DNA of 64,000 nt, taken from contig NZ_BOPH01000142.1 in NCBI RefSeq assembly GCF_016863655.1, positions 1-64,000 of the forward strand, read 5' to 3'. Both the position numbers and the translations under genes were made by a program. This document shows positions 33,080 through 41,501 of this stretch, one piece after another. A model generated the notes under the pieces. That model was not told where the DNA came from and did no database searches. It worked only from the letters and a program-made list of their open reading frames with translations. The stretch comes from Virgisporangium ochraceum. Lineage in GTDB: Bacteria; Actinomycetota; Actinomycetes; Mycobacteriales; Micromonosporaceae. The stretch's first letter is position 1. The number at the start of each line of letters is the position of its first letter.

Positions 33080-34099
33080 TCAGCCGGCGGCGAGAGCGCC
33101 GTCGGACGAGAACACCAGGCCGATCGTGATGGTCCCGGTGGTCAGCGCGTTCTTCGTCTGCGGGCCACCCGCGTCGAGCGAGGAGAACTTGCCGGCGGTC
33201 AGGTTGTACGTGGACTTGAGACCGGGCTCGCAGAACGGACGCTGCGGGCACTCCGGCGGTCCACCGAGAATGGTCGCGGTGCCGGAGCACTTCTCGGCGA
33301 ACTCGGTGAGAGTCTTCACACCGTTCTTGTCGGCGAACGCCTTGGTGACCGCGAACGCGTTCTGGTCGGCCGCCTTCGACGCCTTGCCGAGCACCAGGCC
33401 CGCCTTGTCGGCCAGCGGCTTCAACCCGGTGACGGTCTTCTCGATGTCACCCGACGCGACCGGCGAGGCCGACCCGCCGTTGAACTTCTTGTTGAGGAAC
33501 TCGGTGAACGTGCCGGCGTACTCGGGGACGACGTTGATCTCGCCCTTCTCGAGCGACGGCTCGTACAGCTCGCGGTTGCCGATCTGCTGGACCGAGGCGT
33601 CGTAGCCGGCCGCGTCGAGCGCGATCTCGTACAGGGCGCCGAGCGTCTGGTTCTCACTGAAGTCCGCGGCACCGATGACGATCTTGCCGCCGGCCCCCTT
33701 GGCCAAGCCGTCGGTGATCTTCTCGGCGGCGGCGAAGTCGGTCGCGGCGACCTTCGGCGTCTTGCGGTCGACGTCGACGGCCTTGTTGAGCGCGATCAGC
33801 TTCGGCGTGTCGAGGGCGTCGGCCACCTTGTCGAGCGCGGCGATCAGGGCCGCGTCGCCGCCCTTGGCCTTGTTGACCACGGCGATGATGTTGTCGGAGG
33901 TCTGCAGCTTCTTGTCGTCGTCGAGGACCACGAGCTGGTTGCCCGCGACCGGCGCACAACCGGCACCGGACGTGGTGTCGGGCGCCTCGGTGCCCGACGA
34001 GCCCGACTCGCCACAGGCGGCGAGGCCGATGGTCGCGAAGGCCAACGCTAAAGCGGCAGTTGTTCGAATTGTCCGGGTTCGCATGGCAATACTCACCAT
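33080..34099 (-). CDS. Quaternary-amine ABC transporter binding lipoprotein (permuted)
   Basis: 339 residues. A lipoprotein signal with lipobox IGLAAC (Cys about 29) anchors it outside the membrane. The OpuCC/ProX-type binding domain is present, but its segments appear reordered. The stretch normally at the C-terminus (VVLDDDKKLQ ... LNKAVDVDRKTPKVAA) comes first, then the usual N-terminal segment (KIVIGAADFSENQ ... GEINVVPEYAG), then the middle, ending at VFSSDGAL. Substrate probably glycine betaine, choline or a relative. ATG 34099 has GGAAGG six bases upstream. Transport genes follow upstream on the same strand. Confidence 0.85.
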   Translation of the reverse strand: MVSIAMRTRTIRTTAALALAFATIGLAACGESGSSGTEAPDTTSGAGCAPVAGNQLVVLDDDKKLQTSDNIIAVVNKAKGGDAALIAALDKVADALDTPKLIALNKAVDVDRKTPKVAATDFAAAEKITDGLAKGAGGKIVIGAADFSENQTLGALYEIALDAAGYDASVQQIGNRELYEPSLEKGEINVVPEYAGTFTEFLNKKFNGGSASPVASGDIEKTVTGLKPLADKAGLVLGKASKAADQNAFAVTKAFADKNGVKTLTEFAEKCSGTATILGGPPECPQRPFCEPGLKSTYNLTAGKFSSLDAGGPQTKNALTTGTITIGLVFSSDGALAAG

Positions 34100-34246
34100 C
34101 GCCCGCCTTCCGTGTCCCGGCTCGCCCCCGTCAGGGGAGGCCGCGTGTCCGACGGGCGACGATGAGACGCCCGCACAGACCTAGACAAGCGCGCCGAGGG
34201 AGACGCGGCAACCGGAAAGGCATTACAAGTCGGCTACGTCACGTAG

Positions 34247-34933
34247 TTACGCACGCCTCGCCTTGCGCAGCTGACGCGGGGTCACCACGCGTTGCAGGAT
34301 CGCGCCCAGCGCGTCCACCAGAAGAGCGAGCGCGACGACGAGCAGCCCGCCCGCGAGGATCTGGCCCCCGGCGGCGGCCATTCCGAGCCCGAACCCGGCC
34401 GCGATGATCGTCCCCAGCCCACCGCCGTTGACGAACGACGCGAGCGCGGCCGTCGCGGCGACCTGCACCGCGGCGGTGCGGAACCCGGCGGCCAGGTACG
34501 GCACCGCGAGCGGCAGTTCCACCCGCCACAGCTGCTGCCAGTTGGACAGGCCCATACCGCGGGCCGCGTCACGGATCTCGGGGTCGATCTCACGCATCGC
34601 GGTGAAGGACGTCGCCAGCAGCACCGGAACGGCGAACACCGCCAGCGCGACGATCACCGACGGCTTCCCGAACCCGAGCGCCGTGAGCGGTAGCACGGTG
34701 AGCAGCGCGAGCACCGGCACGGCCTGGGTGATGTTCGACAGCAGCACCACGACATTGCCGCCGACGCGGGTACGGCCGAGCGCGATCCCGATCGGCCAGG
34801 CGAACGCCAGCGCGAGCGGCAGCGTGCCGGCCATGATGAGCAGGTGCTCCTGGAGCCGGTCGATGATCCCGTCCGGGTTGGTCCAGTTCAGCGGGTCGTT
34901 CAACCACCGGACCATGTCCTCGAAGGCACTCAT
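34247..34933 (-). CDS. ABC transporter permease (OpuCB/CD type), first
   Basis: 228 residues with about five to six membrane helices and the EAA-loop region RDAARGMGLSNWQQLWRVELP that contacts the ATPase. Its ATG overlaps the stop of the 78-bp coupling element by ATGA. It belongs with the second permease at 35004-35684 and the binding protein at 33080-34099; the two permeases would form a heterodimer. A 147-bp gap separates it from the binding-protein gene. Confidence 0.9.
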   Translation of the reverse strand: MSAFEDMVRWLNDPLNWTNPDGIIDRLQEHLLIMAGTLPLALAFAWPIGIALGRTRVGGNVVVLLSNITQAVPVLALLTVLPLTALGFGKPSVIVALAVFAVPVLLATSFTAMREIDPEIRDAARGMGLSNWQQLWRVELPLAVPYLAAGFRTAAVQVAATAALASFVNGGGLGTIIAAGFGLGMAAAGGQILAGGLLVVALALLVDALGAILQRVVTPRQLRKARRA

Positions 34934-35007
34934 GCGATCGCCTCGCTCCGCGTGGCGAGGCATTCGCGGCGCACTGAGTTGATGATTCGCTCGCAAAGCT
35001 CGCTCAT
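34930..35007 (-). repeat. 78-bp coupling repeat, copy B (25-residue mini-ORF)
   Basis: Same design as copy A at 23983-24060: ATGA overlap with the upstream permease stop and ATGA overlap with the downstream permease start, 25 codons plus stop. The encoded peptide begins MSELCERIIN and ends TRSEAIA. Its DNA core CACTGAGTTGATGATTCGCT (plus strand) is identical to copy A but lies in another reading frame because of two compensating one-base indels. Confidence 0.8.
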
Positions 35008-35684
35008 GAGGCTCTCCTGGCCCGCCACGGCGTGAGAACCCGCCCGATCAGCAGCAGGACAAGATCGAGGACCAGCGCCAGCGCCACACAGAGCAGCGCT
35101 GCCGTCATGATCTGTGCCTTGTAGAAGTTGTTCCGGAAGCCCGACATCAGCAGGCTGCCCAACGCACCGTTGCCGACGATCGCGCCGACCGTCACCAGGG
35201 CGACCGTCGACACCGTCGCCAGCCGCACGCCCGTGAGCAGACCGGGCAGCGACAACGGCAGCTCCACCCGCCACAACCGGGCGAACCGGCCGTAGCCCAT
35301 GCCGGCCGCCGCGTCCTTCACCTCGGGTGGCACCTGGAGCAGGGCCGTGAGCGTGCTCCGCACGATCACCAGCAGGGCGTAGATGACCAGAGCGAGCACC
35401 ACCGCCGAGCGCAGCGTGGGCATCAGGGGTCCCGCGATCGCGAGCAGCCCCAGCGACGGGATCGTGTAGAGGACGCTCGTCGTGCCCAGGATCGGCGTCG
35501 CCAAAGGCCGGTACCAGTACGCCAGAACCGCCAGCGCCACACCCAGAACCGTGGCGATGATCATGGCTTCGACCGTGAACCTGACGTGCTCAACCAGCGC
35601 GGTCCGAATAGTCTCGGCGTTGTCCTGCACGTACTGCCACGAGAACCAGGGATTGCCCACCTCAGCTTCGGCGAGAAAGGACAT
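35004..35684 (-). CDS. ABC transporter permease (OpuCB/CD type), second
   Basis: 226 residues, about five to six helices, EAA loop KDAAAGMGYGRFARLWRVELP. It pairs with the downstream permease. The ATG at 35684 is only two bases from the start of the divergent ATPase gene, and no ribosome site lies upstream of it, so the mRNA may be leaderless or the true start may be further in. Confidence 0.88.
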   Translation of the reverse strand: MSFLAEAEVGNPWFSWQYVQDNAETIRTALVEHVRFTVEAMIIATVLGVALAVLAYWYRPLATPILGTTSVLYTIPSLGLLAIAGPLMPTLRSAVVLALVIYALLVIVRSTLTALLQVPPEVKDAAAGMGYGRFARLWRVELPLSLPGLLTGVRLATVSTVALVTVGAIVGNGALGSLLMSGFRNNFYKAQIMTAALLCVALALVLDLVLLLIGRVLTPWRARRAS

Positions 35685-35686
35685 AC

Positions 35687-36685
35687 GTGGACGGTACCCG
35701 GTCGGCCGCCCCGATCAATCTCGAGAACGTCCGCAAGCAGTATCCGGACGGCACCGTCGCCGTCGAAGGTCTGTCGATGGACCTCGCTGCCGGCGAGACG
35801 ACCGTCCTCATCGGACCGTCCGGCTGTGGCAAGTCCACGGTGCTCCGCATGATCAACCGGCTGATCGAGCCGAGCGGCGGCACCATCCGCATCGACGGCA
35901 CCGACGTCGGTCGGCAGGACGCGGCGAAGCTGCGCCGCAGCATCGGCTACGTCATCCAGAACGTGGGACTGTTCCCGCACCAGACCATCCGCGCCAATGT
36001 CGGCACGGTGCCGCGGCTGGTCGGCTGGCCCAAGGCCAGGATCAGGGAGCGCACCGACGAGCTGCTGTCGCTGGTGAGCCTCGACCCGGACCGCTACGGC
36101 GACCGCTACCCGCACGAGCTGTCCGGGGGCCAGCGCCAGCGGGTGGGCGTCGCCCGCGCGCTCGCGGCCGACCCGGTGGTGCTCCTCATGGACGAGCCGT
36201 TCTCGGCGGTCGACCCGATCGTGCGCACCCGGCTGCAGGACGAGTTCCGCCGGCTCCAGGAGACCGTGCGGAAGACCGTCGTGCTGGTCACCCACGACAT
36301 CGACGAGGCGGTGCGGCTCGGCGACCGCATCGCGGTGCTCAGCGAACACGGCCGGCTGCAGCAGTTCGCGCCGCCGGCGGAGCTGCTCGCGACGCCGGCC
36401 AACGACTTCGTCCGCGAGTTCGTCGGCGGCGACCGCGGCATCAAGCTGCTCGCGGTCACCCCGATCCCGCACGACCGGCTGCGGCCCGCCGACGACGGCA
36501 CGCTCGCACCGTTCGTCGCGGCCGATGCCACGCTCCAGGAGGCACTCGCGGTGATGCTGCGGGAGGGCAGCAACCGGGTCGTCGTCAGCAGCAACGGGGC
36601 GCCCTCACGCGTGCTCACGGTCGACGACATCGTGACGGAGCTGGCCGCGTCGCGGCCAGCTCCGTCAGTCGAGAAAGAAGGTTAG
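35687..36685 (+). CDS. ABC transporter ATP-binding protein (quaternary amine type)
   Basis: 332 residues. Walker A GPSGCGKST (about 43), Q-loop, signature LSGGQRQRVGVARAL, Walker B VVLLMDEPFSAVDP and switch His (VTHDIDEA). The C-terminal ~70 residues resemble a single CBS-like domain, as in ProV/OpuCA, where CBS domains sense ionic strength. GTG start with AAGGA six bases upstream, inside the divergent permease gene. It energises the two permeases and binding protein encoded on the other strand. Confidence 0.9.
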   Translation: MDGTRSAAPINLENVRKQYPDGTVAVEGLSMDLAAGETTVLIGPSGCGKSTVLRMINRLIEPSGGTIRIDGTDVGRQDAAKLRRSIGYVIQNVGLFPHQTIRANVGTVPRLVGWPKARIRERTDELLSLVSLDPDRYGDRYPHELSGGQRQRVGVARALAADPVVLLMDEPFSAVDPIVRTRLQDEFRRLQETVRKTVVLVTHDIDEAVRLGDRIAVLSEHGRLQQFAPPAELLATPANDFVREFVGGDRGIKLLAVTPIPHDRLRPADDGTLAPFVAADATLQEALAVMLREGSNRVVVSSNGAPSRVLTVDDIVTELAASRPAPSVEKEG

Positions 36686-37155
36686 GGACGGCGTCCCGCC
36701 ATCGACGCGAGACCGACGATCCAGCCCACGATCAGGCCGTACGTCGAGCCGCCGGTGGCGATGACCACGGCACCGCCGGGGCCGGGGTCGGTGTAGATCG
36801 CCGCGGTGATCAGTGCGGCCAGCGCCGCGGCGAAGATGAAGGCGGCCCAGCCCACCAGGAACGAGGAGACGCCGCCCCGGGCCCGGGACAGCTGCGACCC
36901 GGCCATGAGCGTGATGAAGCCGAAGGTGAAGACGATCAGCAGGATCGCCTTGAGGCTGGCGGCCAGGAGGTCGCGCAGCGGTACGTCGCCGTCGATGAAC
37001 CACGCCGGCCAGGCCAGCGTTTCGAGGAGCAAACCACGGTTCGCGTCGTCGACCCAGTCCCGGTACCAGGGACTGCCGAAAATCAGCACAAGTATGAAAG
37101 CGACGAAAGCTCCAACGCTCGCCGCGGTGCGGTAACCCCGACGGGAGAATGCCAT
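36682..37155 (-). CDS. Four-helix membrane protein, unknown
   Basis: 157 residues with about four hydrophobic helices (residues ~13-28, 64-86, 98-122, 128-150). No family is recognised. It overlaps the end of the ABC ATPase gene by four bases in convergent orientation. A 40-bp gap separates it from the next minus-strand gene downstream. Confidence 0.65.
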   Translation of the reverse strand: MAFSRRGYRTAASVGAFVAFILVLIFGSPWYRDWVDDANRGLLLETLAWPAWFIDGDVPLRDLLAASLKAILLIVFTFGFITLMAGSQLSRARGGVSSFLVGWAAFIFAAALAALITAAIYTDPGPGGAVVIATGGSTYGLIVGWIVGLASMAGRRP

Positions 37156-37195
37156 GGCCCGGTGATGTCCGCGGCCATCAATTTCTAAACGGGAG

Positions 37196-37474
37196 CTACT
37201 TCTGCAGGTAGTCGATGAATGCGGCGCGCAACAACGGCTCGGACTCGCCGTAACCGTGACCGGTCAATTCGCGCCAAAGCGCCACGGCGTCGTCGACCGT
37301 CGCGCCCACGGCGCCCAGTGAGCCGTCGAGCGACTCGGCGTCGTCGGCGTGCGGAAGGTGACGGACCAGCGACCAGAAGAACCCGATGTCGGCATGCTGA
37401 CGGGCCTTGGCGAACGCCCGCTGGCGCAGTTCCTCGGTGGACAGGGCGTCAAGCTCGGCGACGGATTCGGTCAT
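37196..37474 (-). CDS. Small conserved-looking soluble protein
   Basis: 92 residues from ATG 37474; predicted all-helical, with HADIGFFWSLVRHLP and ALWRELTGHGYGE. Begins with a TESVAELDALSTEELRQRAF segment. No family assigned. It lies 40 bp from the four-helix membrane-protein gene and just downstream of tandem hairpin repeats. Confidence 0.65.
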   Translation of the reverse strand: MTESVAELDALSTEELRQRAFAKARQHADIGFFWSLVRHLPHADDAESLDGSLGAVGATVDDAVALWRELTGHGYGESEPLLRAAFIDYLQK

Positions 37475-37485
37475 GAACGGAACTC

Positions 37486-37641
37486 TACTTGCCGAAATCC
37501 CGCACAAGAGCCTGCCGCGGCCCGAACACCTCCGCTGCGCTCCGGTGTTCGTGCCGCGTCAGTACTTGCCGAAGTCCCGCACAAGAGCCACTGACGCGGC
37601 CCAAACACCTCCGCTGCGCTCCGGTGTTCGTGCCGCGTCAG
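37486..37641. repeat. Tandem pair of 77-79 bp hairpin repeats
   Basis: Two adjacent copies (37486-37562 and 37563-37641) share TACTTGCCGAARTCCCGCAC and a hairpin with arms around GAACACC / GGTGTTC and loop TCCGCTGCGCTCC. Copy 2 extends its stem to a 13-bp perfect outer arm (37588-37600 with 37632-37644). The stop codon of the next membrane-protein gene (37638-37640) lies in the right arm. Probably terminator-like or REP-like. Confidence 0.75.
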
Positions 37642-39029
37642 TGGCTGGCCCAGCGCTCGTCCCATCGCTCCGCGGGGCGGGGCGCGTCCTCGGGCTCCCA
37701 GGGGCGCTGGCCGGCGTAGGTGACGTCGGGCGGAATCTCCAACGGCGGTGGCTCGTACTCGACTTCGGCGGCCGGGACCGGCGCCGGCGCGGGCGCCTCC
37801 TTCGGCCGGCCCAGCGCCTCCACCATCCGCGAGACCAGCAGGCCGACGCCAATGGCGATGGCGGCCAGCGCGAACACGCTGATCCCGCGCTTCTCGGCGG
37901 CCAGGTAGTGGGAGAGGAGCACCAGACCGGAGACGGCCAACGCCGTGCCGAACAGCCCGCCACGGCGTCCAAAAATGGAGGTACCACCGAGCAGCGCCGC
38001 GCCCAGCGCGAGCACCGTGAGCCCGATGCCGTTCTCCGTGGGCGCGACCTCGCGGTTGTTGAGCGCGAGCAGCACCCCGGCGGCGGCCGCGAACACCGAC
38101 GACGCGATGAGCGCCAGCGCCGCCGGCACCGCGCCGCCACCGCCGCGCAGGGACGGGTCGCCGGTCGGCCGGTACCGCCCGGTCGCCCGGCGGAGCCCAC
38201 CGATCAGCCCGAGAACGCCGCCGAGCACCGACAGGGCGACGAAGCCGCCGAAGAAGTAGACGGCGTGGTCACGCGGGTCGTAGGCGCCGCTGACCACGGC
38301 CTCGGCGGTGCGGTGGTCCTGGATCCACACGATCAGGCCGAGCCCCGCGCCGAGGCTCGCCGCCCACGACGGCACGTGGAAGGCGGTCACGACGATCGCG
38401 ATCGCCACGCCGGCCGCGGCCGCCAGCAGCGCCGTCACCCCGGCCGTGACCAGCACGCCACGCCCGGAGTTCTCGGCGAAGAACATGGCGGCCGCGAACA
38501 CGATCGGCCCGAGGGCCAGGTTCGGCACCGCCGCGCGCAGGCTCAGCCCCATGCCGACGGCGACCGCGCCCACGATCGCCGCCTGGATGTACAGGGCTTC
38601 GAGGGACCGGCCGCGCAGCACGTCGCTGTCGGCGCGCCAGAGCAGGAAGCCGACCGCGCCGGCGGCCAGCAGCAGCACCAGTTCCCAGCCGAAGTGGACG
38701 CCGAGCCGGTCGCGGGCCGGCCGGGCCGGCGCGACGGGCGCCGGTTCCTGCGACGGTGCCGGCGGGAGCGTCTCGTACTCCTGCTCGCGCAGGCCGAGGG
38801 TGGTCTCGGTGCCGTATCCGTTCGACGGGTACCCGCTGACGGGGTAGCTGCCCGGCAGGAACGACCGCTGCGTGGTCTCGTCCTCGTCGGAGTGCTTCCC
38901 CACGGTCTCGCGGTAGGCGACGCTGTCGCGGAAGGCGGGACTGTCACGGTAACCGTCGTCGTAGGTCACGCCCGCCTCCGCCCGCTGCCATTTGGACGCA
39001 CGGTACTCGCGGATCGGGTCCCCGGTCAC
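37638..39029 (-). CDS. Polytopic membrane protein, sugar-permease-like
   Basis: 463 residues. The first ~110 are hydrophilic and disordered (Tyr/Arg/Asp- and then Pro-rich); about ten helices fill ~115-405; the last 60 residues are proline-rich. The helical core (GLSLRAAVPNLALGPI, VLVTAGVTALLAAAAG) resembles RbsC-type ABC permeases, but no ATPase or binding protein adjoins it and ribose-permease motifs are weak. GTG start. The stop lies in a hairpin repeat. Confidence 0.65.
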   Translation of the reverse strand: MTGDPIREYRASKWQRAEAGVTYDDGYRDSPAFRDSVAYRETVGKHSDEDETTQRSFLPGSYPVSGYPSNGYGTETTLGLREQEYETLPPAPSQEPAPVAPARPARDRLGVHFGWELVLLLAAGAVGFLLWRADSDVLRGRSLEALYIQAAIVGAVAVGMGLSLRAAVPNLALGPIVFAAAMFFAENSGRGVLVTAGVTALLAAAAGVAIAIVVTAFHVPSWAASLGAGLGLIVWIQDHRTAEAVVSGAYDPRDHAVYFFGGFVALSVLGGVLGLIGGLRRATGRYRPTGDPSLRGGGGAVPAALALIASSVFAAAAGVLLALNNREVAPTENGIGLTVLALGAALLGGTSIFGRRGGLFGTALAVSGLVLLSHYLAAEKRGISVFALAAIAIGVGLLVSRMVEALGRPKEAPAPAPVPAAEVEYEPPPLEIPPDVTYAGQRPWEPEDAPRPAERWDERWASH

Positions 39030-39090
39030 CCCCGTCCGCGATTCGTGCGATGCGTCCGCTACGGAAGGTTAGGACACGATTAAAGAACGA

Positions 39091-39615
39091 TTAGGCTCCG
39101 GCCTCTTCCTGCGCGTCGGGCTCCGCACCCTGACCCTGCTTCGAGTCCCCCGACGGCGGCGCCGGCACCCGGCAGGCCCGCTCCAGGAACAGTGCGGCCG
39201 CCACCAGCGTCAGCCCGCCGACCGTGCCGACCACCGCGGGCACGAGGTCGTTCTGCGCCTCGGCGAGCCGGCCCTGCTCGGTGAGCAGCCACACCGAGAT
39301 CCCGGCGTAGAGACCGGTGAACAGCGCCGCCGCGAGCGACGACGCCTTGGCGAGCACGAGGTAGCGGGCCACCAGCAGCGGGTCGACGGGTTCGGTGCCG
39401 GGCCTGCGGTCGAGCCGGTTCTTGGTGTTCACACCCGCGGCGAGTTCGAGACCGGCCAGGGCCAGCAGGGTGATGCCGGGTAGCCAGGGGATGCTCGGAA
39501 AGTCGCCGTAGAACCGGCTGATGGCGAGCCAGGACACGGCGGCCATGGCGAGGCCGGCGACAACGAGCGTCGACAGGCTCGTCGGCCGCATCTTCCGATC
39601 GTCGGGTGGGGGCAT
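39091..39615 (-). CDS. DUF3180 membrane protein
   Basis: 174 residues with about four helices and a hydrophilic, acidic tail. The order folK then this protein and its motif RKMRPTSLSTLVVAGL match the DUF3180 family that closes the folate operon in Actinobacteria. Function unknown. ATG at 39615 (GGAG nine bases upstream), four bases after the folK stop. Confidence 0.8.
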   Translation of the reverse strand: MPPPDDRKMRPTSLSTLVVAGLAMAAVSWLAISRFYGDFPSIPWLPGITLLALAGLELAAGVNTKNRLDRRPGTEPVDPLLVARYLVLAKASSLAAALFTGLYAGISVWLLTEQGRLAEAQNDLVPAVVGTVGGLTLVAAALFLERACRVPAPPSGDSKQGQGAEPDAQEEAGA

Positions 39616-39618
39616 CCG

Positions 39619-40140
39619 TCAAGTCTCCAGGGAAATGTCGTCACGCGCCCGGAGGCCGGCCAGATCGTCCGCGACCGGCGCGGTGCGGACGAGGTCGAAC
39701 AGCTTGCCGTGGCCGGGCAGCTCCGCGTACGGCTGGATGTCGAGCCATGGCCGCAGCACGAACGCGCGCAGGTGCGCCCGCGGGTGCGGCAGCGTCAGCC
39801 CGGGATCGTCGCTGACGACCGGCGCGCCGTCGTCGGTACGCACGTCGATGACGTCGACGTCGAGCGTGCGGGGGCCGAACCGCCGCTCCAGGTCGCGCTC
39901 CCGGCCGGCGCGCGCCTCGAGGTCGCGGGCCACGCGCAGCCAGTGCTCCGCGGGCGCGTCGGGCCGGATCACCAGCGCCACGGCGTTGAGGTAACGCGGC
40001 TGGTCGGTGTCGCCCCACGGCTCGGTCTCGTAGACCCCCGACACCGTCAACAGGCTGTCGCCGAGACCGTCGACGGCGTCGCGCAGGTGCGCCACGCGGT
40101 CACCGAGGTTGCTGCCCAACGACAGCACGGCCGCGGTCAC
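39619..40140 (-). CDS. folK: HPPK, 2-amino-4-hydroxy-6-hydroxymethyldihydropteridine pyrophosphokinase
   Basis: 173 residues. LSLGSNLGDR, TEPWGDTDQPRYLN and RFGPRTLDVDVI are the ATP- and pterin-binding motifs. It transfers pyrophosphate from ATP to hydroxymethyldihydropterin, giving the folP substrate. GTG start overlaps the folB stop (GTGA). The longer frame upstream lies in folB and is not used. Confidence 0.95.
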   Translation of the reverse strand: MTAAVLSLGSNLGDRVAHLRDAVDGLGDSLLTVSGVYETEPWGDTDQPRYLNAVALVIRPDAPAEHWLRVARDLEARAGRERDLERRFGPRTLDVDVIDVRTDDGAPVVSDDPGLTLPHPRAHLRAFVLRPWLDIQPYAELPGHGKLFDLVRTAPVADDLAGLRARDDISLET

Positions 40141-40496
40141 CGTTCCCGCCTCACGGTGACGGCCACGTCCCGGAACGCGTGCGGTATGGGTGCCTGCGGT
40201 TTGTGGACGGTCACCGTCGCCGCGCGCACCCGCTCGTCGGCCAGGCACTCGGCGACGAGCCGCGCGGCGAGCGTCTCGATGAGGTTCACCGGCTCACCGG
40301 TGACGACCGCGACCAGCCGGTCGGCCAGCTCTCCATAGTGGACGGTGTCGACGACGTCGTCGCTCGTGGCCGCCGGCGCGAGGTCGAGCTCGAGCATGGC
40401 GTCGACGACGAAGTCCTGCCCCTCGGCGCGTTCGAAGTCGTAGACGCCGTGGTTGCCGCGGGCGGTCAGCCCGGTCAGCACGATCCGGTCGGTCAT
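40137..40496 (-). CDS. folB: Dihydroneopterin aldolase
   Basis: 119 residues. GNHGVYDFER and the late KPQAPIPHAFRDV match FolB, which converts dihydroneopterin to hydroxymethyldihydropterin as a homo-octamer. ATGA overlaps with folP upstream and GTGA with folK downstream, so folP-folB-folK are translationally coupled. Confidence 0.95.
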   Translation of the reverse strand: MTDRIVLTGLTARGNHGVYDFERAEGQDFVVDAMLELDLAPAATSDDVVDTVHYGELADRLVAVVTGEPVNLIETLAARLVAECLADERVRAATVTVHKPQAPIPHAFRDVAVTVRRER

Positions 40497-41359
40497 CGGG
40501 CGGCCTTCGTCGCCTGCCACACCCGGATCGCGTCGACGTTCGCGCGCACGTCGTGCACCCGCACGCCCCAGGCGCCGGCGTCCACCGCGAGCAGGGTTGT
40601 CGCGATGGTCGCGGCCGCGCGTTCGTCGACGGGACGGGGACCGCGTGTGTCTGCCAGGAGGCTGCCCAGGTACGACTTGCGGCTGGCGCCGAACAGCACC
40701 GGGAAGCCCAGCGCCACCACCTGGTCGAGCCGCGCCGACAGGCGCCAGTTGTGCTCGGCGGTCTTCGCGAACCCGAGCCCCGGGTCGAGGATGAGCCGGT
40801 GGGCGGCCACGCCACCCGCGAGCGCCGCGTCGACCCGCGCACCGAGCTCGGCGCATACCTCTTTGACCACGTCGGTGTAGACGGCCAGGTCCCGCATCCG
40901 TTCGGAGTGCCCGCGCCAGTGCATGAGGACCCACGGGCAGCCGGCGTCGGCGACGACGCGCACCATGTCGCGGTCCGCCAGTCCCCCCGACACGTCGTTG
41001 ACCACGACGGCGCCCGCGCTCAGCGCGGCCGCGGCCACGCTCGCGCGCGTGGTGTCTATGGAGGTGGGGACGCCCGCGGCCGCGAGCTCGGTGATCACCG
41101 GGACCACCCGCGCCCGCTCGGTGGCCGCGTCTACCCGCTCGGCTCCGGGCCGGGTCGACTCGCCACCCACGTCGACAAAGTTGGCACCTTCTGTAATCAG
41201 TTGAACCCCATGGGTGACTGCTGCGTCTAGTGAGGCATAGCGACCGCCATCGGAGAAGCTGTCAGGAGTCACGTTGAGAACACCGACGACGACGGGTGAC
41301 GCGGCGGTCAACGGGTCGGTCACGGTACGAACGTTACCCTTCCCGGTCGTGTTGATCAT
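40493..41359 (-). CDS. folP: Dihydropteroate synthase
   Basis: About 288 residues from ATG 41359; GTG at 41323, 12 codons in, is an alternative with a more typical N-terminus. Signatures VGVLNVTPDSFSDGG and VDVGGESTRPGA are those of DHPS, the sulfonamide target joining pterin pyrophosphate to p-aminobenzoate. The frame open to 41563 is not believed. In most actinobacteria folE precedes folP directly; here about 14.6 kb of plus-strand genes separate them. Confidence 0.93.
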   Translation of the reverse strand: MINTTGKGNVRTVTDPLTAASPVVVGVLNVTPDSFSDGGRYASLDAAVTHGVQLITEGANFVDVGGESTRPGAERVDAATERARVVPVITELAAAGVPTSIDTTRASVAAAALSAGAVVVNDVSGGLADRDMVRVVADAGCPWVLMHWRGHSERMRDLAVYTDVVKEVCAELGARVDAALAGGVAAHRLILDPGLGFAKTAEHNWRLSARLDQVVALGFPVLFGASRKSYLGSLLADTRGPRPVDERAAATIATTLLAVDAGAWGVRVHDVRANVDAIRVWQATKAAR

Positions 41360-41410
41360 CGGCCGGACCGGGCGGCGGTACGCTGGACAAAACGGTCGTG
41401 CCAGGCTGGC

Positions 41411-41428
41411 GGTGACGATGTCGTCACC
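41411..41428. promoter_or_regulatory. Perfect 18-bp palindrome, candidate operator
   Basis: GGTGACGA-TG-TCGTCACC is a perfect 8-2-8 inverted repeat between folP (start 41359) and the secretion locus (first ATG 41641). It could be a repressor site for either direction. No regulator gene is adjacent. Confidence 0.5.
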
Positions 41429-41471
41429 TTGTTCGAAAGGACGAGAGCAACGTACGCTCTGTTCGTGACCG

Positions 41472-41501
41472 TTATTCGGAGGGTGAAACCGGGCATACTC
41501 T
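41472..41501 (+). promoter_or_regulatory. Candidate promoter of the secretion-like operon
   Basis: TTATTC (41472-41477) and TACTCT (41496-41501), 18 bp apart, fit a relaxed housekeeping promoter. A 130-base leader with several short inverted repeats (for example GAGG/CCTC around 41551-41566) would follow before the first ATG. The rest of 41360-41640 shows no gene. No known riboswitch could be matched. Confidence 0.4.
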
